Assembly: GCA_016869675.1 (NCBI GenBank)
Contig: VGDP01000015.1
Location: 1 to 64,000 of the forward strand
Direction: 5' to 3'
Source of the DNA: Alphaproteobacteria bacterium
GTDB taxonomy: Bacteria > Pseudomonadota > Alphaproteobacteria > SP197
Length of the DNA stretch: 64,000 nucleotides
Position numbers and translations under genes: made by a program. Within the stretch, counting starts at the first letter, position 1; every line of letters begins with the position of its first letter. The notes beneath the pieces were generated by a model. It was not told where the DNA came from and ran no database searches. It saw only the letters and a list, made by a program, of their open reading frames with translations. Below are positions 16,417-25,874 of this stretch, piece by piece.

Positions 16417-17709
16417 TCATGCCGCGCCCTGGGTCGAAGCGGGCGCCAGCCATGGTGGCATCGCCTCGAGCGCAATCGATTCCTCGAACGTCGGGCGCCG
16501 CCGGATGATCTCGGCACGATCTCCGCGCACCATCACCTCCGGGATCAGGGGACGCGCATTGTAGCAGGACGCCATCACCCGGCCGTAGGCGCCGGCCGCG
16601 TCGATCACCAAGACGTGACGGGCGGCCACCGGCGGCATCGGCCGGGCGCGCGCGAACACGTCCGAGCTTTCGCAGATCGGCCCGACTACGTCGACCAGGG
16701 ATTCGTCCTCGGTTCGGGGCCGCACGACCGGGCGGATGCCGTGGTAGGCGTCGTACATGGCCGGGCGCAGCAGGTCGTTCATGGCCGCGTCGACCACCAC
16801 GAAGCGCGTGCCGTGACTTTCCTTGGTGGCGACGATCCGCGTCACCAGCACGCCCGCCATGGCGACGATCGAACGGCCCGGTTCGATAGCGACGTCGACC
16901 AGCAGGTCGCCGATCGCCTCGGCGATGACACGGCCGTAGTCCGCCCGGCTGGGCGCCTCGGCGTCGTCGCGGTAGGCGACGCCAAGCCCGCCGCCGAAGT
17001 CGAGCGTAGCGACCGGCAGGCCCTCGGCGCGCAGCGTCCGCGCCAGGCCCGCTAGGGCGCCGAAGGCGGCCCGGAACGGCGCCAGCGACAGGATCTGCGA
17101 GCCGATGTGCAGCGCCAGGCCGCGCGGCGCGAGCCGGCGGTCGGCGGCCATGCGCGCGTAGAGGGCCGGCGCGTCGACCATGTCGACGCCGAACTTGTCG
17201 CCCTTGCGGCCCGTGGCGATCTTGTGGTGCGTGCCGGCGTCGACGTCGGGGTTGACGCGCAACGCCACCGGCGCCGTCACGCCGTGGTCTCCGGCGATGC
17301 GCGCGATCGTGTCGATCTCGGCCGCCGATTCCACGTTGAACTGGCGGATCCCCGCGTCGAGCGCCTGAACGATCTCGGCCGGCGTCTTGCCGACGCCCGA
17401 ATAGATAATGCGCCCGGGCACGATGCCGGCGGCGATGGCGCGTGCGATCTCGCCGCCCGAGACCACGTCGGCCCCGGCGCCCCGGCGCGCCAGCGTCGCG
17501 ATCACCGCCAGGTTGTCGTTGGCCTTGACGCCGTAGGCGACCAACGCGCGCAGCCCGGCGTCGGCCAGGCCGCGCGCGTAGGCGTCGTAGCTCGCCTCGA
17601 TCGCGCCGGCGGCGTAGACGTACAGCGGCGTCCCGACCTCGTCGGCCAGGTGCGCGAGCGAAACTCCCTCGGCGTGCAGCACGCCGTCGCGGTAGGCGAA
17701 AGCGGTCAC
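16417..17709 (-). CDS. lysA: Diaminopimelate decarboxylase
   Basis: This PLP enzyme makes L-lysine from meso-diaminopimelate. The 430-residue product has the PLP lysine in GVKANDNLAV, the phosphate-binding GGGLGVAYRDD, EPGRSIVAMAGVLVTRI, and the active-site cysteine block CESSDVFARARPMPP. The closing segment AGAYGRVMASCYNARPLIPEV is also typical. GTG at 17709 overlaps the TGA of the upstream lipoprotein gene, which fixes the start; the longer open frame is not homologous. It is the third gene of argH-lptM-lysA. Confidence 0.95.
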   Translation of the reverse strand: MTAFAYRDGVLHAEGVSLAHLADEVGTPLYVYAAGAIEASYDAYARGLADAGLRALVAYGVKANDNLAVIATLARRGAGADVVSGGEIARAIAAGIVPGRIIYSGVGKTPAEIVQALDAGIRQFNVESAAEIDTIARIAGDHGVTAPVALRVNPDVDAGTHHKIATGRKGDKFGVDMVDAPALYARMAADRRLAPRGLALHIGSQILSLAPFRAAFGALAGLARTLRAEGLPVATLDFGGGLGVAYRDDAEAPSRADYGRVIAEAIGDLLVDVAIEPGRSIVAMAGVLVTRIVATKESHGTRFVVVDAAMNDLLRPAMYDAYHGIRPVVRPRTEDESLVDVVGPICESSDVFARARPMPPVAARHVLVIDAAGAYGRVMASCYNARPLIPEVMVRGDRAEIIRRRPTFEESIALEAMPPWLAPASTQGAA

Positions 17710-17828
17710 GATGCCGGCTCCTCTGCGTCTTCTTCGTCGTCCTCGGGCGGCGGCGCCAGCGGCCCCTTGCGGCCGCACGCGGCGACCGCCGCCGCCAGCA
17801 GCGCGGCCAGGAAGGCACGCACCGTCAC
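17706..17828 (-). CDS. lptM: LptM-like small lipoprotein
   Basis: The 40-residue product begins with a lipoprotein signal whose lipobox reads VAAC, directly followed by [15 protein letters not shown]. The pattern CG-x-KGPL after the lipidated cysteine is the hallmark of LptM (formerly YifL), a small lipoprotein that assists maturation of the LPS transport complex LptDE in the outer membrane. Its GTG start overlaps the argH stop (GTGA) and its TGA overlaps the lysA GTG, so all three genes are coupled. In many proteobacteria lptM is found beside lysA, which supports the call despite the tiny size. Confidence 0.85.
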   Translation of the reverse strand: MTVRAFLAALLAAAVAACGRKGPLAPPPEDDEEDAEEPAS

Positions 17829-19237
17829 GCCCCGCCCCCAAGGTACCGGGCGCGGGCGGCGCGGGCGGCCTCGGCCACGCGCGCGGGCGCGGTGCCGCCC
17901 AGGCTGGAACGGCTGGCGACCGAGGCCTCGACCGTCAGCACGGCGCGCGCCGCCTCGGTGATGGCGGGCTCGACCGCCTGCATCGCCGAAAGGCTCAAGC
18001 CGTCGAGGCCGACGCCCTCCGCCTCGGCCAGGCGCACCAGACGGCCGACCGCGTGGTGCGCCTGGCGGAACGGCAGACCGGCCGCGCGCACCAGCCAGTC
18101 CGCTAGGTCGGTGGCGGTCAGGTAGCCGGCCGCGCACGCCGCGCGCATGGCGGCGGGACGCGCCTCGAGGCCCGCGATCATCTCACGGCTGGCGGCGAGG
18201 CAGAGCAAGAGGGTCTCGACCGCGTCGAACAGCGGCTCCTTGTCCTCCTGCATGTCCTTGCCGTAGGTCAGCGCCAGGCCCTTCAGCACAGTCAAAGTCG
18301 CGATCAGCGCACCGCTGACGCGCCCGGCCTTGCCGCGCACCAGCTCGGCCGCGTCCGGGTTGCGCTTCTGCGGCATCATCGAGGACCCCGAGGTCAGCGC
18401 CTCGGGCAGGGTGACGAAGCCGTAGGCCGGCGAGGCCCACAGCACCAGTTCCTCGGCCAGGCGCGACAGGTGCGTGGCCGCCAGCGCCGCCGTGGCCAGC
18501 ACCTCGACCACGAAGTCGCGGTCGGCGACCGCGTCCATCGAGTTCGCGCACGGCCGCGCGAAGCCGAGCGCGCGGGCCGTGGCCGCGCGGTCGATCGGGA
18601 ACGACGTGCCGGCCAGCGCCGCGGCGCCGAGCGGGCATTCGTCGAGCCGCCGGCACGCGTCGGCCACGCGGCCGCGGTCGCGCCCCACCATCTCGACATA
18701 GGCTAGCAGGTGATGGCCGAAGGTCACCGGCTGGGCCGGCTGCAGGTGAGTGAAGCCGGGCATGACGGTGCCGGCGTGACGTTCCGCCTGATCGATCAGC
18801 GCCGCCTGCAGGCCCGCGAGCTCGGCGTCGATGCGCTCGCACGCCGCGCGCGTCCACAGACGCAGGTCGGTCGCCACCTGATCGTTGCGCGAGCGCGCGG
18901 TGTGCAGCCGTCCGGCGGCGACGCCAATCAGCTCGGCCAGCCGCGCCTCGATGTTCATGTGGATGTCCTCGAGATCGTCGCGGAAGGTGAAGCGGCCTTC
19001 GGTGATCTCGGCGGCGACGCGGTCGAGCCCCTCGAGGATCGCCTTACCGTCCGAGGCCGGGATGATGCCCTGGGCGACGAGCATGGCGCAGTGCGCCTTC
19101 GAGCCTTCGATATCCTCGGCCCACAGGCGCCGGTCGAAGCCGATCGAGGGGTTGATGCGCGCCATGACGGCCGACGGCCCAGCTACGAACCGCCCGCCCC
19201 ACAGGGGGTTGACCGTCTTCTTGGTGTCCTCGCTCAC
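17825..19237 (-). CDS. argH: Argininosuccinate lyase
   Basis: The last enzyme of arginine synthesis, splitting argininosuccinate to arginine and fumarate. The 470-residue product begins near [20 protein letters not shown] and contains the fumarase-superfamily signature [20 protein letters not shown]. It also has [17 protein letters not shown] and the catalytic-base region [15 protein letters not shown] at 19237 was chosen because a GGAGG ribosome binding site precedes it and the N-terminus then fits the family. It leads the argH-lptM-lysA-DUF4175 unit and is divergent from an acyl-CoA dehydrogenase gene 118 bases away. Confidence 0.95.
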   Translation of the reverse strand: MSEDTKKTVNPLWGGRFVAGPSAVMARINPSIGFDRRLWAEDIEGSKAHCAMLVAQGIIPASDGKAILEGLDRVAAEITEGRFTFRDDLEDIHMNIEARLAELIGVAAGRLHTARSRNDQVATDLRLWTRAACERIDAELAGLQAALIDQAERHAGTVMPGFTHLQPAQPVTFGHHLLAYVEMVGRDRGRVADACRRLDECPLGAAALAGTSFPIDRAATARALGFARPCANSMDAVADRDFVVEVLATAALAATHLSRLAEELVLWASPAYGFVTLPEALTSGSSMMPQKRNPDAAELVRGKAGRVSGALIATLTVLKGLALTYGKDMQEDKEPLFDAVETLLLCLAASREMIAGLEARPAAMRAACAAGYLTATDLADWLVRAAGLPFRQAHHAVGRLVRLAEAEGVGLDGLSLSAMQAVEPAITEAARAVLTVEASVASRSSLGGTAPARVAEAARAARARYLGGGA

Positions 19238-19355
19238 GCACGCCTCCGCCGGCTGAAGCACTACCTTCCCAGCGTTGCGCGCGGCGATCAAGCCCGCTCG
19301 GTGGCGGCACGCCCCCCGCGCCTGCTATCTGTGGAGCGCGATCCAGGAGGCAGCC

Positions 19356-20528
19356 ATGTACCCGTTGTCCAAGCGCCTGCGCGCCCTGCAGGCCCGTGCC
19401 CGGCGTTACGTCGACGCCGAGCTGATCCCGTGGGAGGTCCACGCGGAGATGCACGAAGGCGAGATTCCGCCCGAGGTGCGCGCCCGGCACAAGGCCCTGG
19501 CCAAGCGGCTCGGCCTGTGGAACACGGCTCTGCCGGTCAAGCACGGCGGCAACGGGCGGAGCGCGCTGGACGACGTGATCGCCCAGGAACAGTTGGGCCG
19601 CGCGACCAACGCGCTCGGCTGGGTCATCCCCAACACCAACCCCTGGATGGTCGAGGTGGCCAGCGCGCGCCAGATGCGCGCGTGGGTCAAGCCGACGATC
19701 CAGGGCGCGCGGGCCGGCGCCTACGCCATCACCGAGGAAGGCGCCGGGTCCGACGTGGACGCGATCCAGGCCACCGTCGAACGCCGTCGCGGCGGCTACG
19801 TGCTGAACGGCGTCAAGTGGCACGTCACCAGCGCCAACAAGGCGGACTACTTCATCTTCCAGGGCAAGCTGACCGGCGGCCGGCACAAGGGCGAGCACGT
19901 GCTCGTGTTGGTCGACAAGGACACGCCGGGCATCCGCACCGTGCGCTCGCCGGCCTACACCCACAACTACGCCTCGCACCACCCGATCTTGGCGTTCGAG
20001 GACGTGGTCGTGCCGGCCGCCAACTTGGTCGGCCGCGAAGGCGGCGGCATGGCGTGGACCTACGCCTGGTTCCGCGAGGAGCGGTTGGGCATCGCCTCGC
20101 GCTGCTGCGGCGCCGCCGACCGCCTGATCGAGGAGGCGACCGCCTTCGCCAAGGGCCGCGTGCAGTTTGGCCAGCCGATCGCCGAGAACCAAGCGATCCA
20201 GTTCATGCTGGCCGACAGCATGACCGAGCTGTGGGCGGCGCGCCTGATGACCTACCAGTGCGCCGAGGCGATCGAGCGCGGCGCCGACGTCAAGGCCAGC
20301 CACGCCCAGTGCTCGATGGTCAAGCTTTACGCCTCAGAAATGGCCAACCGGGTGGCCGACCGCGCGGTGCAGATCTTCGGCGGGCGCGGCTACATGCGCG
20401 AGAACGTGGCCGAGCGGTTCTTCCGCGAACTGCGCGTCGACCGCATCTGGGAAGGCACCAGCGAGATTCAGCGCCTGATCATCGCCAACGGGCTCTACAA
20501 GCGCGGGCTCGCGCCGCTGGTCGGGTAG
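19356..20528 (+). CDS. Acyl-CoA dehydrogenase family protein (paralogue A)
   Basis: The 390-residue flavoprotein has the acyl-CoA dehydrogenase architecture. The middle domain begins [19 protein letters not shown] and the C-terminal helical domain has VFGGRGYM-like [18 protein letters not shown] and [14 protein letters not shown]. An exact AGGAGG lies seven bases before ATG 19356, which decides the start. In place of the usual catalytic Glu near the C-terminus the segment reads [11 protein letters not shown], where the Glu is conserved. It is closely related to the gene at 30037. The substrate is unknown; carnitine- or short-chain acyl-CoA oxidation are possibilities only. Confidence 0.88.
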   Translation: MYPLSKRLRALQARARRYVDAELIPWEVHAEMHEGEIPPEVRARHKALAKRLGLWNTALPVKHGGNGRSALDDVIAQEQLGRATNALGWVIPNTNPWMVEVASARQMRAWVKPTIQGARAGAYAITEEGAGSDVDAIQATVERRRGGYVLNGVKWHVTSANKADYFIFQGKLTGGRHKGEHVLVLVDKDTPGIRTVRSPAYTHNYASHHPILAFEDVVVPAANLVGREGGGMAWTYAWFREERLGIASRCCGAADRLIEEATAFAKGRVQFGQPIAENQAIQFMLADSMTELWAARLMTYQCAEAIERGADVKASHAQCSMVKLYASEMANRVADRAVQIFGGRGYMRENVAERFFRELRVDRIWEGTSEIQRLIIANGLYKRGLAPLVG

Positions 20529-20532
20529 AGCG

Positions 20533-20859
20533 TTAGCCGGCCGCGATCAGGTCGGCGAAGTCGCGCAGGTAGACTGCACCCTTCACGGTGGTCTGGACGT
20601 GGACGACGCGACGGTCGTTCTCGTCGCGCGCGCGCGTCACAAGGCCCTGGCGTTCGAGCGCAGCGACCGCCCGGCTGATCGCCTGGTGCGGCACGTCAAA
20701 GGCGGTGGCCAACGCCACCACCGTGTGCGGCGGCGGCTGGGTGTAGACCTGCAGCAGCACCGCGAGCTGGCGCGCCGAAAGGTCCGGCCCGGGCAGGCGC
20801 AGGCTGGCGACCAGGGCACGGCGCCAGGCGTCCAGCGCCGCCGCGGGACCCGCCGTCAT
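20533..20859 (-). CDS. Winged-helix (MarR-like) regulator, short
   Basis: The 108-residue product is a small winged helix-turn-helix domain. The sequence LSARQLAVLLQVYTQPPPHT, then VALATAFDVPHQAISRAVAA and the wing RDENDRRVVHVQTTVKG, matches MarR-type proteins but lacks their long dimerisation helices at both ends. ATG at 20859 overlaps the TGA of the amidotransferase gene, so the two are coupled. It is convergent with acyl-CoA dehydrogenase A, whose stop lies five bases away. It may regulate its own operon; the target is unknown. Confidence 0.7.
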   Translation of the reverse strand: MTAGPAAALDAWRRALVASLRLPGPDLSARQLAVLLQVYTQPPPHTVVALATAFDVPHQAISRAVAALERQGLVTRARDENDRRVVHVQTTVKGAVYLRDFADLIAAG

Positions 20860-21683
20860 GCGGCGGCGCGCGCCGCCCGGAACGGCTCCAGCGCCACGTC
20901 GCCGCCGTCGGCGAACAGCGCGAAGTCCTGGGGCACCTCGCGCCACCAGTCCTCGGCCTCGTCGAGCGCCTCGGACAGCACCAGCACCGAGCCGTCGCCC
21001 GGTACCGGGCGGAAGCCATGGGCCGGGTCGTAGAAGCGCTCGCCGGTGCAGAAGAAGAGCGACGGCGCCTCGGCGTCCGAGGCGTAGCGCATCGCACACA
21101 GCGCGCGCCCGTCGCTTACCGCGGCGGTCATGCGCAGCGGTTCCGCGATGCCGTGCTCGACCATCATGGCCTCGATCTCGGCGACGGTGCGGCGCAGCGC
21201 CTCGAGCGGGTCATCGCGCAGGCCGTGGCCGAGCGCCAGAAGGAACATCGCCTCGGAATCCGTGCCGCCGCGCCGATGGTTGTAGAGATCGGGCTTGATG
21301 CGCATGTCGAGTTCGCGCCGGATGCGGTCGTAGCAGCCGATCTGGCCGTTGTGCATGAACAGCCAAGTATCGACGCGGAACGGATGGCAGTTGATGCGCG
21401 CCGGCGGCGCCCCGGTCGAGGCACGCACGTGCGCCAGGAACAGGTGCGAACGAGTCTGTTCGGCCAGCTCGCGCAGGTTGGCGTCGTTCCACGCGGGCAT
21501 CACGTCGCGGTAGAGCCCGGGCAACGGCCGGTCGCCGTACCAGCCGAGCCCGAAGCCGTCGCCCTGGGTCTTCAGGTGCGAATGGCGCGCGGCTAGGCTC
21601 TGGCGCACCAGACTGTTCTCGGGCTTGACCAAGAGCTCGTCCAGGAACACCGGCAACCCGGCGTAGGCCAGCCATCGGCACAT
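20856..21683 (-). CDS. Class II glutamine amidotransferase (YafJ/EgtC-like)
   Basis: The 275-residue product starts MCRWLAYAG, leaving Cys2 as the N-terminal nucleophile after Met removal. It keeps the class II glutaminase motifs GDGFGLGWYG, HVRASTGAP, NCHPFR, MHNGQIG and GGTDSEAMFLLAL. Only the glutaminase domain is present, as in YafJ and in EgtC, which hydrolyses a gamma-glutamyl bond in ergothioneine synthesis. No other ergothioneine gene is visible here, so the EgtC role is not claimed. It is the first gene of a two-gene unit with a winged-helix regulator. Confidence 0.88.
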   Translation of the reverse strand: MCRWLAYAGLPVFLDELLVKPENSLVRQSLAARHSHLKTQGDGFGLGWYGDRPLPGLYRDVMPAWNDANLRELAEQTRSHLFLAHVRASTGAPPARINCHPFRVDTWLFMHNGQIGCYDRIRRELDMRIKPDLYNHRRGGTDSEAMFLLALGHGLRDDPLEALRRTVAEIEAMMVEHGIAEPLRMTAAVSDGRALCAMRYASDAEAPSLFFCTGERFYDPAHGFRPVPGDGSVLVLSEALDEAEDWWREVPQDFALFADGGDVALEPFRAARAAA

Positions 21684-21827
21684 GCGATCGGTCCTTCGTC
21701 CTCCGCGTAGGTGGCGGCACGACAATAAGCGTTGCGCCGGGCCGAGGCGAGCCGAGTTGGCACGGGCACCAAGCGGGGGTCCTTTCAAGTACGTGACAAG
21801 ACCCTAAAATTCGATTTACTGCGCGTC

Positions 21828-23549
21828 ATGTCCGCGACCGAGACCCTGATTTCCCTGTTCGGCGCCGCCGCGCTGCTGCTGTGGGGCGCGCGCATGGTGC
21901 GCACCGGCGTGGTGCGTGCATTCGGCGCCGACCTGCGGCATTGGCTGGGCCACGCCGCGCGCTGGCGGCTGGGCGCGCTGGGCATGGGGCTGGTCGCCAC
22001 GGTCGCCATGCAGAGTTCCACCGCGACGGCGGTGATGGTCGCGTCGTTTACGGCCGGCGGGCTGATCGCGACTGGCCCGGCGCTGGCCGCGATGCTGGGC
22101 GCCGACATCGGCACCAGCCTGGTTGCCCAGGCCCTGACCTTCGACCTGGGCATCGTCCAGAGCCTCCTGGTGCTGGGCGGCGTGATCGTCTTCCTGTCGG
22201 GCGAGGGCAACGTGCGGCGCGCGCTGGCGCGTGTCGCCATCGGCCTCGGCCTGATGCTGCTGGCGCTCAAGCTGATCGTGGCCGCGTCGGTACCGTTGCG
22301 CGACTCGCCGGTGGTGGCCGAGGTGCTGCACGCGCTCGCGCGCGAGCCCGCGCTCGCCGTGGCGATCGGCGCGCTGCTGACCTGGCTGTGCCATTCCAGC
22401 CTGGCCTGTGTGCTGCTGGTCGCGTCGCTGGTGCGGGTCGGCGTCGTCGACCTGCCGCTCGGCTTCGCCCTGGTGCTGGGCGCCAACCTGGGCGGCGGCC
22501 TGCCCGCCCTGATGGCGACGCTGCCCATGGGGCCGGCGGCGCGCCGACCGGCCGTGGGCAACCTGATGTTCAAGCTGGTGGGCGTCGTCGTCGCCCTGCC
22601 GCTGCTGAGCCTGGCGGCGCCGTGGATCGCCCGCGTTGACACCGACGCCGTGCGCCAGATCGTCAACCTGCACACCGCCTTCAACCTGGCGCTGGCGACC
22701 CTGGGCATCGCCTTCACCGGCGTGATCGGTCGCCTGTGCGACGCCCTGTTGCCGATCGCGGCCAAGGGCGAGGACCCGACCAGGGCGCGCTACCTGGACC
22801 GGTCGTTGCTGGATACGCCCGAGGTCGCGCTGGTCAACGCCGCGCGCGAGACCCTGCGCATGGGCGACACGGTCGAGACCATGCTGCGCGACAGCCTGGA
22901 GGCGCTGCGCGGCGCCGACCGCGGCCAGATCGAGGCGATCACGGCGCGCGACGACGTGGTCGACGCGCTGCACGAACAGATCAAGCTCTACGTCACTGCC
23001 TTGCGCCGCGAGGCGCTGGACGACGCCGAAAGCCGCCGTTGCACCGAGATCATCACCTTCACCACCAACCTCGAGCATATCGGCGACATCATCGACAAGA
23101 ACCTGATGGAGCTGGCGACCAAGAAGGCGCGCGGCCGCCTGCGCTTCTCCGACGAGGGCTTCGCCGAGATCAACGCGCTGCACGCCCGCGTGCTCGACAA
23201 CCTGCAGCTCGCGCTCGCCGTGTTCGTCTCCGACGACGCCGAGATCGCGCGCCGCCTGCTGTCCGAGAAGGTCGAGGTGCGCCGGCTGGAGCGCACGGCG
23301 TCGGACAACCACATGGAACGGCTGAAGGCCGGCCTGGTCGAGAGCATCGAGACCAGCGCCGTTCATCTGGACGTGCTGCGCGACCTGAAGCGCATCCATT
23401 CGCACATCGTCGCGGTCGCATACCCGATCCTGGAGCGCACCGGGGAGTTGGCGGCGAGCCGCCTGCTGCCGACGCAGGCGTCCGACGACGACACGCGCCC
23501 CGACGGGCCGGCCCATCACAGCGCGCCGAGCAGCCCGACCTCGCGGTAA
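21828..23549 (+). CDS. Na+/phosphate cotransporter (NptA type) with PhoU-like domain
   Basis: The 573-residue protein has the two inverted Na/Pi cotransporter repeats. The first contains AMQSSTATAVMVASFTAGG with the QSST motif. The second has the partner region around TWLCHSSLACVLLVASL, where the usual QSSS is CHSS. About eight transmembrane segments fill residues 1-330, and the soluble C-terminal part (about 350-560) is a PhoU-like helical bundle. It should import phosphate with sodium across the inner membrane. ATG at 21828 is preferred because hydrophobic sequence begins at once. Its 3' end overlaps the convergent TAXI gene by 34 bases. Confidence 0.85.
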   Translation: MSATETLISLFGAAALLLWGARMVRTGVVRAFGADLRHWLGHAARWRLGALGMGLVATVAMQSSTATAVMVASFTAGGLIATGPALAAMLGADIGTSLVAQALTFDLGIVQSLLVLGGVIVFLSGEGNVRRALARVAIGLGLMLLALKLIVAASVPLRDSPVVAEVLHALAREPALAVAIGALLTWLCHSSLACVLLVASLVRVGVVDLPLGFALVLGANLGGGLPALMATLPMGPAARRPAVGNLMFKLVGVVVALPLLSLAAPWIARVDTDAVRQIVNLHTAFNLALATLGIAFTGVIGRLCDALLPIAAKGEDPTRARYLDRSLLDTPEVALVNAARETLRMGDTVETMLRDSLEALRGADRGQIEAITARDDVVDALHEQIKLYVTALRREALDDAESRRCTEIITFTTNLEHIGDIIDKNLMELATKKARGRLRFSDEGFAEINALHARVLDNLQLALAVFVSDDAEIARRLLSEKVEVRRLERTASDNHMERLKAGLVESIETSAVHLDVLRDLKRIHSHIVAVAYPILERTGELAASRLLPTQASDDDTRPDGPAHHSAPSSPTSR

Positions 23550-24535
23550 TAGCGTTCGGCGCCCGGGTGCAGCGGCACGGGAACGCCCTGCAGGGCGAAC
23601 TCGAGCCGGATGTCCTTGCCCTTCTCGTGGCCCTCGTCGAGCAGGCGGCGGGTGCTGTCGTGCCACAGGACCGCCGTGACGCCGTGCACCAACTCCTCGT
23701 CTTGCTCGGCGGCGACCAGCCAAAGAGCAGCCACGCTGAGCGTCTCGGTCGTGTTGACCCCGTGGTAGACGCCGAACGGTACGAAGTCGCGGGTGAAGAA
23801 CGGCTGCTGACGCAACAGGTCGTCCAAGGCGGCGCCGGCGATCGGGACCAGGGTGATCGCGATGGTTTCGGCCAGGTCGCGCACCGCCGCGGTGGGATAG
23901 CCGGCGATGATGAAAAAGGCGTCGATCTGGCCGTCGATCAAGGCTGTTGACGCCTTGTCGGGTTTGAGCAGCACCGGCTCGACCGACGCCTCGCCAACAC
24001 CGAACGCGGTCAGGATCGAGCGCGCGTCGACCAGGGTGCCCGAGCCTTCCTCGCCCAGCGCCACGCGCTTGCCAGCCAGATCCTCGATGCGGGCGATGCC
24101 GGCCTCGGCGCGCGCCACCAGATGCACGCTTTCGCGATAGAGCCGCGCGATGGCGCGCAGGTTGGCGATCGCCCCGTTCTCGGCGAACATCGACGTGCCG
24201 TTCAGCGCCCAGAACGCCACGTCGGCTTGGCTGAAGCCGGATTCGATGCGCCCCTCGCCGATTGCGTTCACGTTGTCCACCGAGCCGTTGGACGACTGCG
24301 CCGTGGCCAGCAGGCCGGGAACGCCGCAGCTGCCGCCTTCGTCGCAGGCGCGCGAGCCCGGAGGGTTGCTGATGGCGCCGGCGATGATGCCGCCGATCGG
24401 GAAGTAGGTACCCTGGGGGCCGCCGGTGCCGATGTGAAAGTAGCGCACCTCGTCCGCGCGGGCGCACCCGGCCACGGCCGTCGCGGCCATGAGGCCCAGG
24501 GTCGTTCGCCGCGTGGCCCGCGCGCCTGCCCGCAT
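23516..24535 (-). CDS. TAXI family TRAP transporter solute-binding protein
   Basis: The 339-residue product has a leader with a twin-arginine (TRRTTLGLMAA) and a possible lipobox (AVAGC). The mature protein shows the TAXI signature FHIGTGGPQGTYFPIGG. It continues with GFSQADVAFWALNG and an ILTAFGV segment characteristic of the family. TAXI proteins deliver substrates such as glutamate or other carboxylates to DctM-type permeases; no TRAP permease is in the window, so it is an orphan here. ATG at 24535 has a GAGGTGG ribosome binding site; the longer frame to 25066 is not protein-like. Confidence 0.88.
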   Translation of the reverse strand: MRAGARATRRTTLGLMAATAVAGCARADEVRYFHIGTGGPQGTYFPIGGIIAGAISNPPGSRACDEGGSCGVPGLLATAQSSNGSVDNVNAIGEGRIESGFSQADVAFWALNGTSMFAENGAIANLRAIARLYRESVHLVARAEAGIARIEDLAGKRVALGEEGSGTLVDARSILTAFGVGEASVEPVLLKPDKASTALIDGQIDAFFIIAGYPTAAVRDLAETIAITLVPIAGAALDDLLRQQPFFTRDFVPFGVYHGVNTTETLSVAALWLVAAEQDEELVHGVTAVLWHDSTRRLLDEGHEKGKDIRLEFALQGVPVPLHPGAERYYREVGLLGAL

Positions 24536-24705
24536 CGCCACCTCATTGGTCCGCGCGGCGCCCGCCGCGCGCGACAATCTTGTCGACACCGTTCGTGGCG
24601 CCGCGATGGCCGCGGCGTGTCCGATTCCCGGCGTGCAACACCATAGGGAACCGCCGCCTCCCGAGACAAGCGCGCGGGCGCGGCGGCGCTCCGCGTCGAC
24701 CGGGG

Positions 24706-25038
24706 CTACGGCATCACCGGGACCAGGCTGTAGCCCTTGGCGGTCAGGCAGTCCCGTTCCAGGTCCTGGGTCAGCAGGGCCTGGCGGCCGAAGAAGCCGT
24801 CGTCGAACGGGTCGGGATCGAAGACGTAGCGCCCTTTGCGCCAGCGGAACAGCGGATAGGGCCTGAGCAAGCGGTAGCGGAAAGCGAGCGACTGCGCCTG
24901 GCGCCGGGCAATAGTGCAGCACTCGGTCCGATCGGCCGCGAGTTTGGCGTCCGACGTGTCCGGCTGGGTCCACGCCATCGGCGCGCATGCCGCGAGCCCC
25001 AGGCCCGCCGCCAGCACCAGCCTCGCGATCACGTTCAT
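24706..25038 (-). CDS. Small lipoprotein of unknown function
   Basis: The 110-residue product has a lipoprotein signal (MNVIARLVLAAGLGLAACAP, lipobox LAAC). The mature part carries a pair of cysteines (TECCTIARRQA) and an aromatic/basic stretch (YPLFRWRKGRYVFDPDPFDD). It should be anchored in the envelope. I do not recognise the family. It is upstream of and in the same direction as the TAXI gene, but 170 bases apart, so shared transcription is uncertain. Confidence 0.6.
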   Translation of the reverse strand: MNVIARLVLAAGLGLAACAPMAWTQPDTSDAKLAADRTECCTIARRQAQSLAFRYRLLRPYPLFRWRKGRYVFDPDPFDDGFFGRQALLTQDLERDCLTAKGYSLVPVMP

Positions 25039-25123
25039 GGCGTCCGTGGCTCCAGCGCCAGCCCACCTGGAATCAACGTGGGAAGCGCGCTACTGAGGTG
25101 CAAGCGATCATTCCCCCAGGACT

Positions 25124-25843
25124 GTGACGGCGCGCACCATGGAGTTGACCGCCGACGAGTTGGTCCGCCGCGTGCTCTACCGCGACGCGCTGATGCTGGT
25201 GCTCGACATGCCGGCCGGGCTGGCCGTGCACGTCGGGCCGGAGGGTGGCCCCAACCTGGACACCATGATGGGTGCGCTCCGTTTCGGCCTGCCGCGCGCG
25301 CCCAGGCTGGCGCACCGGCTCGATCGGGCGACCAGCGGCTGCCTGGTGCTGGGCCGCCACCGCCAGGCTCTGGACCACCTGTGGCGCCCGTTCGCCGCCG
25401 GGCACTTCACCAAGACCTACTGGGCGGTGGTCGAGGGCCGGCCGCCCGACGAAGCCGGGACCGTCGATCTGGCGCTCGGCCGCCGCTCGGACGATCCGCG
25501 GTCCTGGTGGATGAAGGTCGGTCCCGCCGGCCAACCGGCGATTACCGATTATCGCGTCAGGGGTGTCGAGGGCGGCCTGTCGTGGATCGAATTAAGCCCG
25601 CGCACCGGGCGCACGCACCAGATCCGCGTTCACTGCGCGGCGCTCGGCTGCCCGCTGCTGGGCGACGCGATCTACGGCGCGGGCGGCACGGAGCCCTTGC
25701 ACCTGTACGCGCGCGCCGTCGCCGTGCCGCTCTACGCCTCCCGCCCCGCCATCGAGGTCACCGCGCCGGTGCCCGCGCACATGGCGGCGTTCCTGGCGCG
25801 GCTCGGCCTGCGCGAGGTTCCGCCGGACGGGGCCGGGTGCTAG
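25124..25843 (+). CDS. RluA-family pseudouridine synthase, no S4 domain
   Basis: The product is a 239-residue (235 if ATG at 25139 is used) pseudouridine synthase of the RluA type. It contains the catalytic aspartate motif HRLDRATSGCLVLGRH, the KTYWAVVEG strand, LSPRTGRTHQIRVH and GCPLLGDAIYG. No N-terminal S4 RNA-binding domain is present, as in TruC/RluA-like enzymes. It modifies uridines in rRNA or tRNA; the target cannot be read from the sequence. A GTG at 25124 follows CCCAGGAC, while ATG 25139 has no obvious site, so GTG is listed. Confidence 0.85.
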   Translation: MTARTMELTADELVRRVLYRDALMLVLDMPAGLAVHVGPEGGPNLDTMMGALRFGLPRAPRLAHRLDRATSGCLVLGRHRQALDHLWRPFAAGHFTKTYWAVVEGRPPDEAGTVDLALGRRSDDPRSWWMKVGPAGQPAITDYRVRGVEGGLSWIELSPRTGRTHQIRVHCAALGCPLLGDAIYGAGGTEPLHLYARAVAVPLYASRPAIEVTAPVPAHMAAFLARLGLREVPPDGAGC

Positions 25844-25874
25844 CCTTGGGCCCCAACGAAGCAGGGAGAACACC

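Noticed and set aside
21816-24467. Minus-strand open frame of 883 codons opposite the Na/Pi cotransporter
   Set aside because: Composition (Gln, His, Arg, Asp runs) is that of an antisense frame; the plus-strand gene has full family motifs.
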